From: Sandaracinomonas limnophila
GTDB lineage: Bacteria; Bacteroidota; Bacteroidia; Cytophagales; Spirosomataceae
DNA length: 64,000 nt
Direction of reading: 5' to 3'
Assembly (NCBI RefSeq): GCF_004005965.1
Contig: NZ_SACY01000002.1
Location: forward strand, 496,001-560,000
Part shown: one piece after another, positions 1-8,731 of the stretch
Numbering within the stretch: the stretch's first letter is position 1
How the letters are laid out: every line of letters begins with the position of its first letter
Notes under the pieces: model-generated
What the model saw: the letters and a program-made list of their open reading frames with translations, nothing else
What the model was told of the DNA's origin: nothing
Databases searched by the model: none
Translations under genes and position numbers: made by a program

Positions 1-404
1 ATGAAAAATTAACCATTTTTGGTGATGGTTTACAAACGAGAGCATTTAGTTTTATAGATGACACATTAGAACCCTTCTGGAATGCCGCTGTTTTACCAGA
101 AGCAAGTAAAGAAATCATCAATTTGGGGGGAATAAAAGAATATTCAATCAAACATGCTGCCGAAATTTTAGTGAAAATATTAGGTGGAGGGGAAATTGAA
201 TATTTAGAAGCTCGCCATGAAGTTAAGCACTCGATTCCAACTTGGGAAAAATCGGTAGAATTATTGAACTTTAAACACACCACCGATTTGGAAGATGGTC
301 TAACAAAGATGTGGGAATGGGCACAAACACAACCCAACAGAGAGCGTTTTGTATGGCCAACTTATGAATTAGAAAAAGGAATTTACCAATTTTGGAAAAA
401 CTAG
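1..404 (+). CDS. NAD-dependent epimerase/dehydratase, C-terminal part
   Basis: The open frame runs in from the left edge (third base onwards) and ends at TAA 402-404, so only about the last 133 residues are visible. The fragment contains IFGDGLQTRAFSFIDD followed by NLGGIKEYSI, which is the substrate-binding half of extended short-chain dehydrogenases that act on nucleotide sugars (UDP-glucose 4-epimerase-like). The Rossmann half with GxxGxxG and YxxxK lies outside the window, so substrate cannot be inferred. The next gene is convergent and shares a hairpin terminator. The family is fairly sure; the specific reaction is not. Confidence 0.75.
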   Translation, partial: EKLTIFGDGLQTRAFSFIDDTLEPFWNAAVLPEASKEIINLGGIKEYSIKHAAEILVKILGGGEIEYLEARHEVKHSIPTWEKSVELLNFKHTTDLEDGLTKMWEWAQTQPNRERFVWPTYELEKGIYQFWKN

Positions 405-423
405 TCTGAAAAAATAATCATGA

Positions 424-452
424 AAAGCCCTAAAAATTTAGGGCTTTTTTTT
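424..452. terminator. Bidirectional intrinsic terminator
   Basis: A hairpin with stem AGCCCTAAA / TTTAGGGCT is followed by a run of T on the plus strand and preceded by A-rich sequence, so it can serve both the epimerase gene and the convergent rhodanese-thioredoxin gene. Confidence 0.8.
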
Positions 453-1140
453 ATTGAAAAAAGGCTTTCAACTTCTCTTCTTCCTGAAATCCTGTAACTT
501 TTTGAATTAATTTCCCATTTTTGAATACCAAAAATGCGGGAATCTCATCAATTCCGTAAGATTGCAAGATGGCTTGATTCCCGTCTGCCTCTACTTTTAA
601 AACTTTTACTTTTCCGTCGAATTCGGTAGCCAATTTGTCAACAATTGGCATCATTTTGATACAAGGTGCGCACCATTTCGCAAAAAAATCAACAACAACA
701 TGAGATTCCTTTTGAATAATGGTATCAAAATCAGATTTTTTCCAAGCCTGGTCGTGTTTCACTGCGGGAACACCTTCTAAAGGTTTCATTTTGGTAGTCC
801 ATTTCAAATAGCCACCCTTCAATTCTGTGACTTGAAAACCTTCTTTGCGCATTATTTCAGCGGCTTGAGCGGAGCGACCACCCGAAAGACAGTACACTAA
901 AATTGGCTTAGATTTATCTAAACCTTTGATTTTTTCCAAAAATTCTGGAGAACGGAAATCAATATTTTGGGCCTTGGGTAGGTGTCCCCCACCAAATTCT
1001 CCTGGGGTACGAACATCCACCAAGGATGCAGTTGGATTTTCTTTGATAGCTTTTTCAAATGCATCAGGTTCTACGGTCTGGGAATAGGACAAAAATGAAA
1101 TCCCAAAAGTAAATAGGAATATGCCAAGAATATTTTTCAT
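451..1140 (-). CDS. Periplasmic rhodanese-thioredoxin fusion protein
   Basis: A 229-residue secreted protein. Residues 1-20 form a Sec signal peptide ending SYS-Q. Residues about 25-120 are a rhodanese domain with the active-site loop YCLSGGRS (Cys84) and the conserved DVRTPGEF. Residues about 130-229 are a thioredoxin domain with WCAPC (Cys157, Cys160) and the cis-proline region DEIPAF. Rhodanese domains carry persulfide on the loop cysteine and thioredoxins reduce disulfides, so I infer periplasmic thiol or sulfane-sulfur chemistry in which one domain may reduce the other. The gene stands alone: it converges on the epimerase and is divergent from eno. Confidence 0.88.
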   Translation of the reverse strand: MKNILGIFLFTFGISFLSYSQTVEPDAFEKAIKENPTASLVDVRTPGEFGGGHLPKAQNIDFRSPEFLEKIKGLDKSKPILVYCLSGGRSAQAAEIMRKEGFQVTELKGGYLKWTTKMKPLEGVPAVKHDQAWKKSDFDTIIQKESHVVVDFFAKWCAPCIKMMPIVDKLATEFDGKVKVLKVEADGNQAILQSYGIDEIPAFLVFKNGKLIQKVTGFQEEEKLKAFFQ

Positions 1141-1273
1141 ATAAAAAGCTTATTAACAGATATTTAATGAGTTAAGTACAAAAATAGGATGGAAATTTGG
1201 TAAATTTTCCCTTATTTTGCACTGCAATTTATGCAATTAGATTTGTAATATAATTTTAAACTATAATTTTTAA

Positions 1274-2554
<1,281 letters not shown>

Positions 2555-2559
2555 TTTAA

Positions 2560-2874
2560 ATGGAATTCATCAAGCGCTGGTTTTGGGGTCCTTATAGGTT
2601 TTATGTGATTACAACCTGCGCTTTGATTGTTTGGATGGCTTTTTTGGACACGAATGATTTTTTGGTTCAATACAGATTATTCAGCGAATTAAACCATTTG
2701 AAGTCGGAAAAAGTTTATTATCAACAGCAGCTCAAAGCCTTAGAAAAGGAAAAGCGGCAGGTAATGGGCAATCCGGCCTTATTAGAAAAATACGCAAGAG
2801 AGAAGTATTTTATGAAACGCCCGAAAGAAGATATTTACATTCTGGTGGATGATCAAAATAATGGAATTGAATAA
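2560..2874 (+). CDS. Septum formation initiator (DivIC/FtsB family)
   Basis: A 104-residue protein of the bacterial divisome. It has a short cytoplasmic N-terminus, one membrane span at about residues 15-30 (YVITTCALIVWMAFL), then a periplasmic coiled coil (about 40-70) and the C-terminal motif ALLEKYAREKYFMKRPKEDIY, typical of the FtsB/DivIC family that bridges FtsL and FtsQ. It follows eno by 5 bp and is closed by a strong hairpin terminator. I cannot separate the FtsB from the DivIC name by sequence alone. Confidence 0.92.
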   Translation: MEFIKRWFWGPYRFYVITTCALIVWMAFLDTNDFLVQYRLFSELNHLKSEKVYYQQQLKALEKEKRQVMGNPALLEKYAREKYFMKRPKEDIYILVDDQNNGIE

Positions 2875-2875
2875 A

Positions 2876-2907
2876 AAATAAGCCGTGCAATACGGCTTAT
2901 TTTTTTA
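2876..2907 (+). terminator. Intrinsic terminator of eno-divIC operon
   Basis: The stem AATAAGCCGT / ACGGCTTATT is followed by a T tract, 2 bp after the DivIC/FtsB stop codon. Confidence 0.88.
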
Positions 2908-2923
2908 TTTTCAGTTTTTTATC

Positions 2924-2931
2924 TATCTTTG
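2924..2931 (+). promoter_or_regulatory. Bacteroidota -7 promoter element for tRNA-Trp/secE/nusG
   Basis: TATCTTTG matches the TAnnTTTG consensus exactly and lies 9 bp before the tRNA. The -33 position 19 bp upstream is only T-rich. The same octamer lies upstream of rpoB. Confidence 0.7.
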
Positions 2932-2940
2932 CACCTCTCT

Positions 2941-3011
2941 ACGGGAATAGTATAATGGTAGTATGCAGGTCTCCAAAACCTTTGGTCAGGGTTCGAATCC
3001 TTGTTCCCGTG
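2941..3011 (+). tRNA. trnW: tRNA-Trp (anticodon CCA)
   Basis: The acceptor arms ACGGGAA (2941-2947) and TTCCCGT (3004-3010) pair fully, with G3011 as discriminator. The anticodon loop reads CTCCAAA, giving CCA for tryptophan. The T arm carries GGTTCGAATCC. The terminal CCA is not encoded. A tRNA-Trp directly before secE is the usual Bacteroidota order. The gene ends 37 bp before the secE start and probably shares its promoter. Confidence 0.95.
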
Positions 3012-3048
3012 CAAAATTTATAAATTAAAAACCCTTTTAGGGCCAGCT

Positions 3049-3240
3049 ATGAGCAAATTTACATCCTTATTCAAGGAATCTTGGGTGGAGGTTACCGAAA
3101 ACGTAACCTGGCCAAAATATTCTGAATTACAGAGTAGTTCAGTATTGGTTTTAGTAGCATCATTAATCTTCGCTGTATTAGTAGGATTAGTTGATTTAGC
3201 ATTCAAATCTGGCTTAGATTTGTTCTACAGTTCTTTTTAA
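3049..3240 (+). CDS. secE: Preprotein translocase subunit SecE
   Basis: A 63-residue protein: an amphipathic N-terminal helix (FTSLFKESWVEVTENVTWPK) and one C-terminal membrane span (about 30-52). This is the single-span SecE type that clamps SecY in the Sec translocon. I chose ATG 3049 because a longer upstream reading would run into the tRNA gene. NusG follows 30 bp later. Confidence 0.95.
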   Translation: MSKFTSLFKESWVEVTENVTWPKYSELQSSSVLVLVASLIFAVLVGLVDLAFKSGLDLFYSSF

Positions 3241-3270
3241 TAAAGCTATAGCCTTTTAACCAAGAATTCG

Positions 3271-3876
3271 ATGGCAGAAACTAAATGGTATGTTCTTCGC
3301 GCAGTAGCAGGACAAGAGAAAAAAGTTAAAAATTACATGGAGAATGAATTGGCACGCCAAGGTGTTGCAGATTCTGTTCCTCAGATTTTAATCCCAACAG
3401 AAAAAATTTATGAAATCCGTAAGGGTAAAAAAGTGATTCGTGAGAAAAACTTGTTCCCTGGGTATATCATGATTGAGGCCGACTTGGCAGGTGAAGTGAG
3501 TCACATCTTAACTTCTACTCCTGGTGTTATCGGTTTCTTGCAATCTACTAATGAGGAGATTGAAGAGACTAAGGTAGAAGGTGGAAAAATCAAGAAAGTA
3601 AAGGTAATGGTTAAAAAACCTATGCCTTTGGCACAGTCTGAAGTTAACCGTATGTTAGGTAAGGTTGACGAAGCTGCAGCTGTTGAAGAATTTGAAAATA
3701 TTTCATTCATCAAGGGAGAAACAGTTCGCGTGATGGATGGTCCATTTGCAAGTTTTGAAGGAACAGTTGAAGACATCAACGAACATAGCCGTAAATTACA
3801 TGTTATGGTTAAAATCTTCGGCCGTAGCACACCACTTGAATTAAATTATGCGCAGGTGGAGAAACTTGTTAATTAG
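3271..3876 (+). CDS. nusG: Transcription termination/antitermination factor NusG
   Basis: 201 residues. The N-terminal NGN domain begins KWYVLRAVAGQEKKVKNYM and contains FPGYIMIEADL. An acidic-basic insertion (about residues 90-120) is followed by a C-terminal KOW domain with GETVRVMDGPFASFEGTV. NusG binds the RNA polymerase clamp and couples to Rho or S10. It ends in GTTAATTAG immediately before a short GTGAGC-type repeat and a terminator. No rplK follows, which is unusual. Confidence 0.97.
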   Translation: MAETKWYVLRAVAGQEKKVKNYMENELARQGVADSVPQILIPTEKIYEIRKGKKVIREKNLFPGYIMIEADLAGEVSHILTSTPGVIGFLQSTNEEIEETKVEGGKIKKVKVMVKKPMPLAQSEVNRMLGKVDEAAAVEEFENISFIKGETVRVMDGPFASFEGTVEDINEHSRKLHVMVKIFGRSTPLELNYAQVEKLVN

Positions 3877-3909
3877 TGAGCAGAGTGAGCTAGTTAGCAA
3901 AGTGGGCTA
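3875..3909 (+). repeat. Degenerate GTGAGCAAA-type array abutting the nusG stop
   Basis: Units TGAGCAGAG, TGAGCTAGT, TAGCAAAGT follow the nusG stop codon directly. The same 9-mer is tandem in the galM signal peptide (5153-5179) and flanks uxaB (25838-25867). Confidence 0.6.
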
Positions 3910-3924
3910 ATAAAAATCTTATTA

Positions 3925-3955
3925 AAAAGTCTGTAGGAAACTACGGACTTTTTTT
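3925..3955 (+). terminator. Intrinsic terminator after nusG
   Basis: The stem AAAGTCTGTAG / CTACGGACTTT (one G-T pair), loop GAAA, is followed by seven T. It shows that the secE-nusG unit ends here rather than continuing into ribosomal protein genes. Confidence 0.85.
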
Positions 3956-3989
3956 GTGGCTTCAAGGGCTCAGCCTACTAAAAAAGTAA

Positions 3990-4016
3990 AAAGCCTCGGA
4001 TTTAAATCCGAGGCTC
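3990..4016 (-). terminator. Intrinsic terminator for galM
   Basis: AGCCTCGGATTT / AAATCCGAGGCT at 3992-4015 is a perfect 24-bp palindrome. Read on the minus strand it is followed by TTTTTAC, placing it downstream of galM. Confidence 0.75.
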
Positions 4017-4029
4017 TAGAAAGTATTGT

Positions 4030-4085
4030 TTCACTATTCATTTTTCACTTTTCACTCTTCACTCTTCACTTTTCACTCTTCACTT
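4030..4085. repeat. TTCACT / TTTTCAC short tandem array
   Basis: About eight imperfect 6-7 bp copies of TTCACT(T/C)T run up to and into the stop codon of galM (TTA at 4084-4086). The same word in the opposite orientation recurs at 13642-13676 and 40155-40171. Confidence 0.75.
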
Positions 4086-5187
4086 AAAAAGAGTATTCCG
4101 TCTTTGTCTTATACACCTCCCCTGGTCGTAAAACGGTGCTTGGGAATTTCGGTTGATTAGGTGAATCTGGAAAATGCTGCGTTTCTAAGCAAAAGCCTGA
4201 ACGTTGCTGAAAGAATTGTCCCGGTAAACCCTCTACTGTCCCATTCAAGAAGTTTCCTGTATAAAATTGCGTAGCAGGCTGGTCGGTAAACATTTTCATT
4301 TTTCTGCCTGAACTTGGCTCAAACACTTCTACAACTTGCTCAAATTTCTTAGGGTCTTTATCGAATACCCAGCAATGATCATATCCATTTCCAATTTGAA
4401 TCTGCTCTTCGTTGGCTGCTATTCGATCTCCAATTGTATGCATCGTAGTGAAATCGAAGGCGGTGCCTTTGACAGCCCTAATTTCTCCAGTTGGTATCAA
4501 GCCCTTATCTACAGGAATGAACTTCGAGGCGGCAAGTTTGATTTGATGCGAAGTAATCTTATTTTGTGGATTTCCTGTTAAATTAAAATAGGTATGATTG
4601 GTTAAATTCACAACTGTTGGCTTATCGGTAGTAGCCTCGTATTCTATAGAGATAGCGTTGGTATTTTTTAATGTATAGGTAACTTTTACTGATAGGTTTC
4701 CAGGATACCCTTCTTCCATGTCTTTCGACAAATAGGTCAATTCCAACTTTGGTTCTGAACCGTCAATGGCTTTTGCCGACCAGAGTACTTTGTCAAATCC
4801 TTGCTTCCCTCCATGTAAGGCATTTTCTCCATTGTTGATGAACAATGAATATTGTTTGCCATCTAAGGTAAATTTACCCTTCGCAATTCTGTTACCATAT
4901 CTACCCACTAAAGCACCGAAAAATGGATTCCCTTTAACATAAGCGTCCAAAGACTCTAATTTAAGGACAACATTATCAAAATGCCCATTTTTATCTGGCG
5001 CAGTCAAATATGTAAGTAAACCCCCATAATTAGTGATTCGGGCTTCCATACCGTTTTTGTTTTTTAAAGTATATAAATCGGCTGTTCGACCATCTGGCAA
5101 GGTGCCAAAAGTAGATTTTTGAATATTATTCATTTGTGCAAATGAGTTAAAAGTGAGCAAAGTGAGCAAAGTGAGCAAAGTTTTCAT
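4084..5187 (-). CDS. galM: Aldose 1-epimerase (galactose mutarotase), exported
   Basis: A 367-residue enzyme interconverting alpha and beta anomers of aldoses. Family motifs: NYGGLLTYL, GRYGNRIAKGKF, HGGKQGFD, NLTNHTYFNL with a catalytic His, DHCWVF, and ETQHFPDSPN with the catalytic Glu. The N-terminus MKTLLTLLTLLTFNSFAQ is a signal peptide whose hydrophobic core is coded by three perfect copies of a 9-bp repeat. Export suggests use on sugars released in the periplasm. Substrate preference is not visible. Confidence 0.93.
   Translation of the reverse strand: MKTLLTLLTLLTFNSFAQMNNIQKSTFGTLPDGRTADLYTLKNKNGMEARITNYGGLLTYLTAPDKNGHFDNVVLKLESLDAYVKGNPFFGALVGRYGNRIAKGKFTLDGKQYSLFINNGENALHGGKQGFDKVLWSAKAIDGSEPKLELTYLSKDMEEGYPGNLSVKVTYTLKNTNAISIEYEATTDKPTVVNLTNHTYFNLTGNPQNKITSHQIKLAASKFIPVDKGLIPTGEIRAVKGTAFDFTTMHTIGDRIAANEEQIQIGNGYDHCWVFDKDPKKFEQVVEVFEPSSGRKMKMFTDQPATQFYTGNFLNGTVEGLPGQFFQQRSGFCLETQHFPDSPNQPKFPSTVLRPGEVYKTKTEYSF
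5153..5179 (-). repeat. Three tandem GTGAGCAAA units coding the galM signal peptide
   Basis: Three perfect 9-bp copies (5153-5161, 5162-5170, 5171-5179) read as (Leu-Leu-Thr) repeats on the minus strand, residues 4-12 of GalM. A change in copy number would keep the frame and alter signal-peptide length. Confidence 0.85.
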
Positions 5188-5190
5188 TTT

Positions 5191-5243
5191 GAATTATGAA
5201 TTATGAATTATGAATTAACAATTTATTTATCATAATTCATAAC
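5191..5243. repeat. GAATTAT heptamer array with inverted partner
   Basis: Three and a half GAATTAT copies (5191-5215) face CATAATTCATAA (5231-5242). The inverted part codes the last residues (Met-Asn-Tyr-Asp-Lys) and abuts the stop of the phosphatase gene. Confidence 0.75.
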
Positions 5244-7376
5244 TTTCAACCCTTTTCCACTTACCTGCAAATAAAGTACTTGGTCCATAGAACGTGGAAC
5301 CACAATTTGTTGCAAGGTTTGATAAATTATAAAAGCTGAAAGGGTCTGTCCAGAGCTGTTAGTCCAGGATGCACTTTTACCTATCATTTCCTTGGGGACT
5401 TCTAAATTAATTACCCCTGAAGTAACAGGATTTGGATATATTCTAAATTCATTACCATTTTCTTCAATCCCTAACACATTTTGAACCTGTAGGGTTTGTT
5501 TCACTTCATTGCTTTTGCATCCGAAACTGGAAGTTCCAAATACTTTTAAGTCTCCATTGATTGCACTGGGTTTGAGCTTTATTGTATTAGTGTTTGAACT
5601 GCCTTCCCAGCCAGCCGGTGGGGTCCAAGAATAGGTTTTAATTGAATCGCTTAATTTTACTGAAAAGTCTTGCAACACTCCTGCATAAATAGTGGCTGGA
5701 GCAATTATGGAATTTTCTAATATTGGATTCTGGTGAACATAAATTGGTACTAAAAGTTTTTCACTTTCAAAGCCATTTACGGTTTGACTTACATATTGGG
5801 CCTTTGAGCCAGATGCAGTACTATTAATTACATTTTTATTTACTTGGATTTTTTGACCTTTGAGGTCTGTCCAATTAATTATGGAATTTTCATCGCCTTT
5901 TGCTGTCAATTCTATCGTTTGGCCTTGACAAAAATCTGGACTCGAAAAATTCAAAATACTAGGTACCCCAGATGGGCCGCATCCGTAATTGGGTTGGGCT
6001 ACAAAACAATTTGAACAAGATCCATCTTTTGATTTGAATACGGTAAAATGATCCATAACCTCACCTTGATCATCAATAAATTTTCCTACCAATTTATTTC
6101 CGTCGACCTCAGCAAAGAAAGAACCCACTTTGTCCTTTTTATCAAATTGCATCATTTCTAAATGTCCAAACCCACTAGGTCTTCCTGTTGCACCAGAAGC
6201 ACCATTGGTTACATAAATCACCCCTGATTTATTGGGTTGGGTTTGATCAAAGAAATAGGGACAAGAGTTAACAGTACCATTGTAGGCACCAGAAGAATTT
6301 TGTGGCTGATGTGTGGCAGCTTGAAAGGTATTAGAAAGTCCATAATGATTGAGCGTTGGTTTGGAACGCTCCATCGTGTGTGAATGACCCGTCAAAACTA
6401 GATCAACTTTAAATTGATCAAAAATAGGGGCAAGTGTTTCTCGCAATTTGATAAGATCTGAAACAGCGTCAGAATCGTAAGATCCTTTAGTGTATAAAGG
6501 ATAATGAAAATAAACGATAGTCCAATCTTGTTTGTTTTGAGTTAAGTCATCTTTTAGCCAATTTAATTGAATATTATCAGGCTCAAAAAGTCGTTTATTG
6601 TCCTTTCCCACCGCATGAGTTTCTAAAACAACAAAATGTACATTTGCGTAATTGTAAGAAAAATAACCCTCAGAATTAGAGGGAACACCCCCCATTTCAC
6701 CTTTACTGGGTAAATCAAAAATGGAATAATATGGCATACCGGGACTATCTACAATCCGGGTATTACTGTCATAGTCGTGATTTCCAGTGGAAGGAAAAAG
6801 TCCCGCCTGGTGCATAATGGGTGCATTCTGATATACATCAAAAAAATTAGATTGGTAACAATCATCGGTTCCACCACAGTACACATTGTCACCAACCGAT
6901 AAAAATAAATTTGTGTATTTGTTATTCCTAAATTTCAGAAACCCATCTAAAACTGCCTGTTGCGGTTGCCCAGGATACAAGTCGCCAATTGACCAAAATG
7001 AAAATTTTGACGGCGCGCCAACTTTAGGGGCTGTAATAAAATAATAAGTAGAATCTCCCAAAACAGGCTCTCCATCTGCCTGTACTTTATAAAAATATTT
7101 TGTTTTAGGTTTTAAGTTATCGACTAAAATTGAATGGTCTGTAGCTGAAAGACTTGTAGATTTTGAAAAATTTAAATCATTTAAATTTTCACCCCAAAAA
7201 ACTTTTGCATTTAGGCTATTCTTCAAACGAAACTTAATAGTTACCTCTTGGTAACTAAGCTTTTGAAGATAAGGTTTTCGAATGAACGACTGTGAGAACC
7301 CTTGAGCGGAAATCAGAAAAAATAATAAACAGAAAAAAGGGATAAGAATTGAAGTTTTATTTTTTTTGACCAGCAT
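5223..7376 (-). CDS. Secreted purple-acid-phosphatase-like metallophosphoesterase with T9SS sorting domain
   Basis: A 717-residue secreted protein. Residues 1-29 are a signal peptide. Residues about 33-115 resemble the Fn3-like N-terminal domain of purple acid phosphatases. Residues about 125-440 are a calcineurin-like phosphoesterase with SVGDNVY (GDxxY), GNHDYD, FHYPLY and GHSHTMER metal motifs. An Ig/PKD-like stretch with SFGCKSN follows, then a T9SS type A sorting domain from about residue 640 (FRIYPNPVTSGVINLEV). The likely role is phosphate release from organic phosphoesters at the cell surface. It ends 35 bp before the galM start and both may be one unit. The last six residues are coded by a heptamer repeat. 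Confidence 0.88.
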   Translation of the reverse strand: MLVKKNKTSILIPFFCLLFFLISAQGFSQSFIRKPYLQKLSYQEVTIKFRLKNSLNAKVFWGENLNDLNFSKSTSLSATDHSILVDNLKPKTKYFYKVQADGEPVLGDSTYYFITAPKVGAPSKFSFWSIGDLYPGQPQQAVLDGFLKFRNNKYTNLFLSVGDNVYCGGTDDCYQSNFFDVYQNAPIMHQAGLFPSTGNHDYDSNTRIVDSPGMPYYSIFDLPSKGEMGGVPSNSEGYFSYNYANVHFVVLETHAVGKDNKRLFEPDNIQLNWLKDDLTQNKQDWTIVYFHYPLYTKGSYDSDAVSDLIKLRETLAPIFDQFKVDLVLTGHSHTMERSKPTLNHYGLSNTFQAATHQPQNSSGAYNGTVNSCPYFFDQTQPNKSGVIYVTNGASGATGRPSGFGHLEMMQFDKKDKVGSFFAEVDGNKLVGKFIDDQGEVMDHFTVFKSKDGSCSNCFVAQPNYGCGPSGVPSILNFSSPDFCQGQTIELTAKGDENSIINWTDLKGQKIQVNKNVINSTASGSKAQYVSQTVNGFESEKLLVPIYVHQNPILENSIIAPATIYAGVLQDFSVKLSDSIKTYSWTPPAGWEGSSNTNTIKLKPSAINGDLKVFGTSSFGCKSNEVKQTLQVQNVLGIEENGNEFRIYPNPVTSGVINLEVPKEMIGKSASWTNSSGQTLSAFIIYQTLQQIVVPRSMDQVLYLQVSGKGLKVMNYDK

Positions 7377-7470
7377 AAAATTTCTTTGGCAACTCGCTTT
7401 ATTGGGGACAATTTACAAAATTATACCTAAAATTTTATTAGTTTACTTTTAGTTTAAACGCGTAAATTGC

Positions 7471-7509
7471 AGGGGGCCACCCTGGCGGGGTTAGGGGAGC
7501 CATTCCCCC
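7471..7509. repeat. GC-rich dyad, possible terminator or REP-like repeat
   Basis: A 39-bp G/C-rich island in an AT-rich gap has ends GGGGGCC and CCCCC able to pair, plus CCACCCTGG and GGC/GCC dyads. It lies downstream of the first AraC gene on the minus strand. Its sequence does not match the other REP-like copies here. Confidence 0.4.
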
Positions 7510-7539
7510 AAACAAAAAACATTTTCATTACCTAATAAA

Positions 7540-8712
7540 TCATATTTCTGTAATATCTACTTTTTCAAAAAGTGTTTTAGGAGTACAGCCATAAAATTTT
7601 TCTGTGCAACTATATAATGTCTGTCTAGATTGAAACCCAACAAGCTCACCGATATAATCTAAAGAATATTTTTTCATTAAATCATCTTTTTTATACAGTT
7701 CTATCAAATAATCCACTCGCTTTTTATTTATAAAATCTTTGATAGACATCCCATAAACTTGTCTGAAGGAAAACGATATTACTCGCTGCGGAATTTTAGA
7801 TTGCAAATATATATTCTCTACCGTACATTCTGATTTGGTAAAATAATGATACGCCTCCAAAATTTGATTAATTTCCTTGCAAACATTCTCGCAATGAATT
7901 TGATATGAATCTTCTTCTGAATTTCCTGACCCATTTGAACTTTCAATGCTTTTTTGGTATTCCTTTAAATAGTGAAAATCTAAAATGTCAGGATTAAAAA
8001 TCAAAAACAAGATGGAAAAACAAGCGTCCATACTCAATAGCCATTCTAGTCCTGTCGGGGAAATCGAGGGTTGATAATTTACTATATATCGATATAATAA
8101 AAACAAGTTGGAGATAGCCCGCAATACGATCATGCCAAGAATCCAATAAGTAAATTTCTTTGATTTCCAAGGATTAAAAACCAATTTTCCTTGAAGAAAT
8201 TTAACCAAATTTTTAATGGTTAAAGAGGAAAACAAAAAGTACAAAAACACCTTAAAATATACATGATACAAGGGATTTAAGTACACAAATTTTGAACTAT
8301 GATAAAACAAATCTCCCGTCTGAATGTATAATTTGACTTCATTTATTTTATCCTCATAACTTGCAAAATAATATTGTGTATTTTCAAGTAATTGAAATAA
8401 AAAAGGAATAAAAAAAAGTAAATGCAGCTTATTGAATTGCTTGTTGGGAAAGAAAAAGTACAAAAACGAAAGGTAACCCAAAGGTGGCAATAAATAAATG
8501 AGTGGCGAAATAGTCCGAAAAGTATAGGGGTATTTTAAAAGGTTATCTTTTTGAAAAAAAATGAAAAGAATTAAAATTAAAGCAACAACAAAAAAGTGTA
8601 AGGAAAAAAAACGCAGTGCAAGAATGTTCCTCCCTTTAACAAAAAAATAAATAGAATAGATGAAAGCAAAAAATATAAAGAACTGAAGTAGAAAATCGTA
8701 TAATTGATGCAT
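7540..8712 (-). CDS. Membrane-anchored AraC-family regulator (copy 1)
   Basis: 390 residues. About seven hydrophobic segments occupy residues 5-235 and a C-terminal AraC-type helix-turn-helix domain occupies about 285-385, with the second-helix signature SLDYIGELVGFQSRQTLY and CTPKTLFEKV. This architecture, a multispan sensor joined directly to a DNA-binding domain, is common in Bacteroidota; ligands are mostly unknown. It is the last of three tandem paralogues, 19 bp after the second gene. Its terminal half is most like the third copy (KKYSLDYIGE). Confidence 0.88.
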   Translation of the reverse strand: MHQLYDFLLQFFIFFAFIYSIYFFVKGRNILALRFFSLHFFVVALILILFIFFQKDNLLKYPYTFRTISPLIYLLPPLGYLSFLYFFFPNKQFNKLHLLFFIPFLFQLLENTQYYFASYEDKINEVKLYIQTGDLFYHSSKFVYLNPLYHVYFKVFLYFLFSSLTIKNLVKFLQGKLVFNPWKSKKFTYWILGMIVLRAISNLFLLYRYIVNYQPSISPTGLEWLLSMDACFSILFLIFNPDILDFHYLKEYQKSIESSNGSGNSEEDSYQIHCENVCKEINQILEAYHYFTKSECTVENIYLQSKIPQRVISFSFRQVYGMSIKDFINKKRVDYLIELYKKDDLMKKYSLDYIGELVGFQSRQTLYSCTEKFYGCTPKTLFEKVDITEI

Positions 8713-8731
8713 AAATTTTAAGAAAAGGATT

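Noticed and set aside
1212-1219. TTATTTTG as the eno promoter
   Set aside because: Spacing within the element is one base short of TAnnTTTG and no TTTG occurs at the right distance.
3001-3240. Longer secE start at 3001
   Set aside because: It would begin inside the tRNA-Trp gene; ATG 3049 gives the normal SecE N-terminus.
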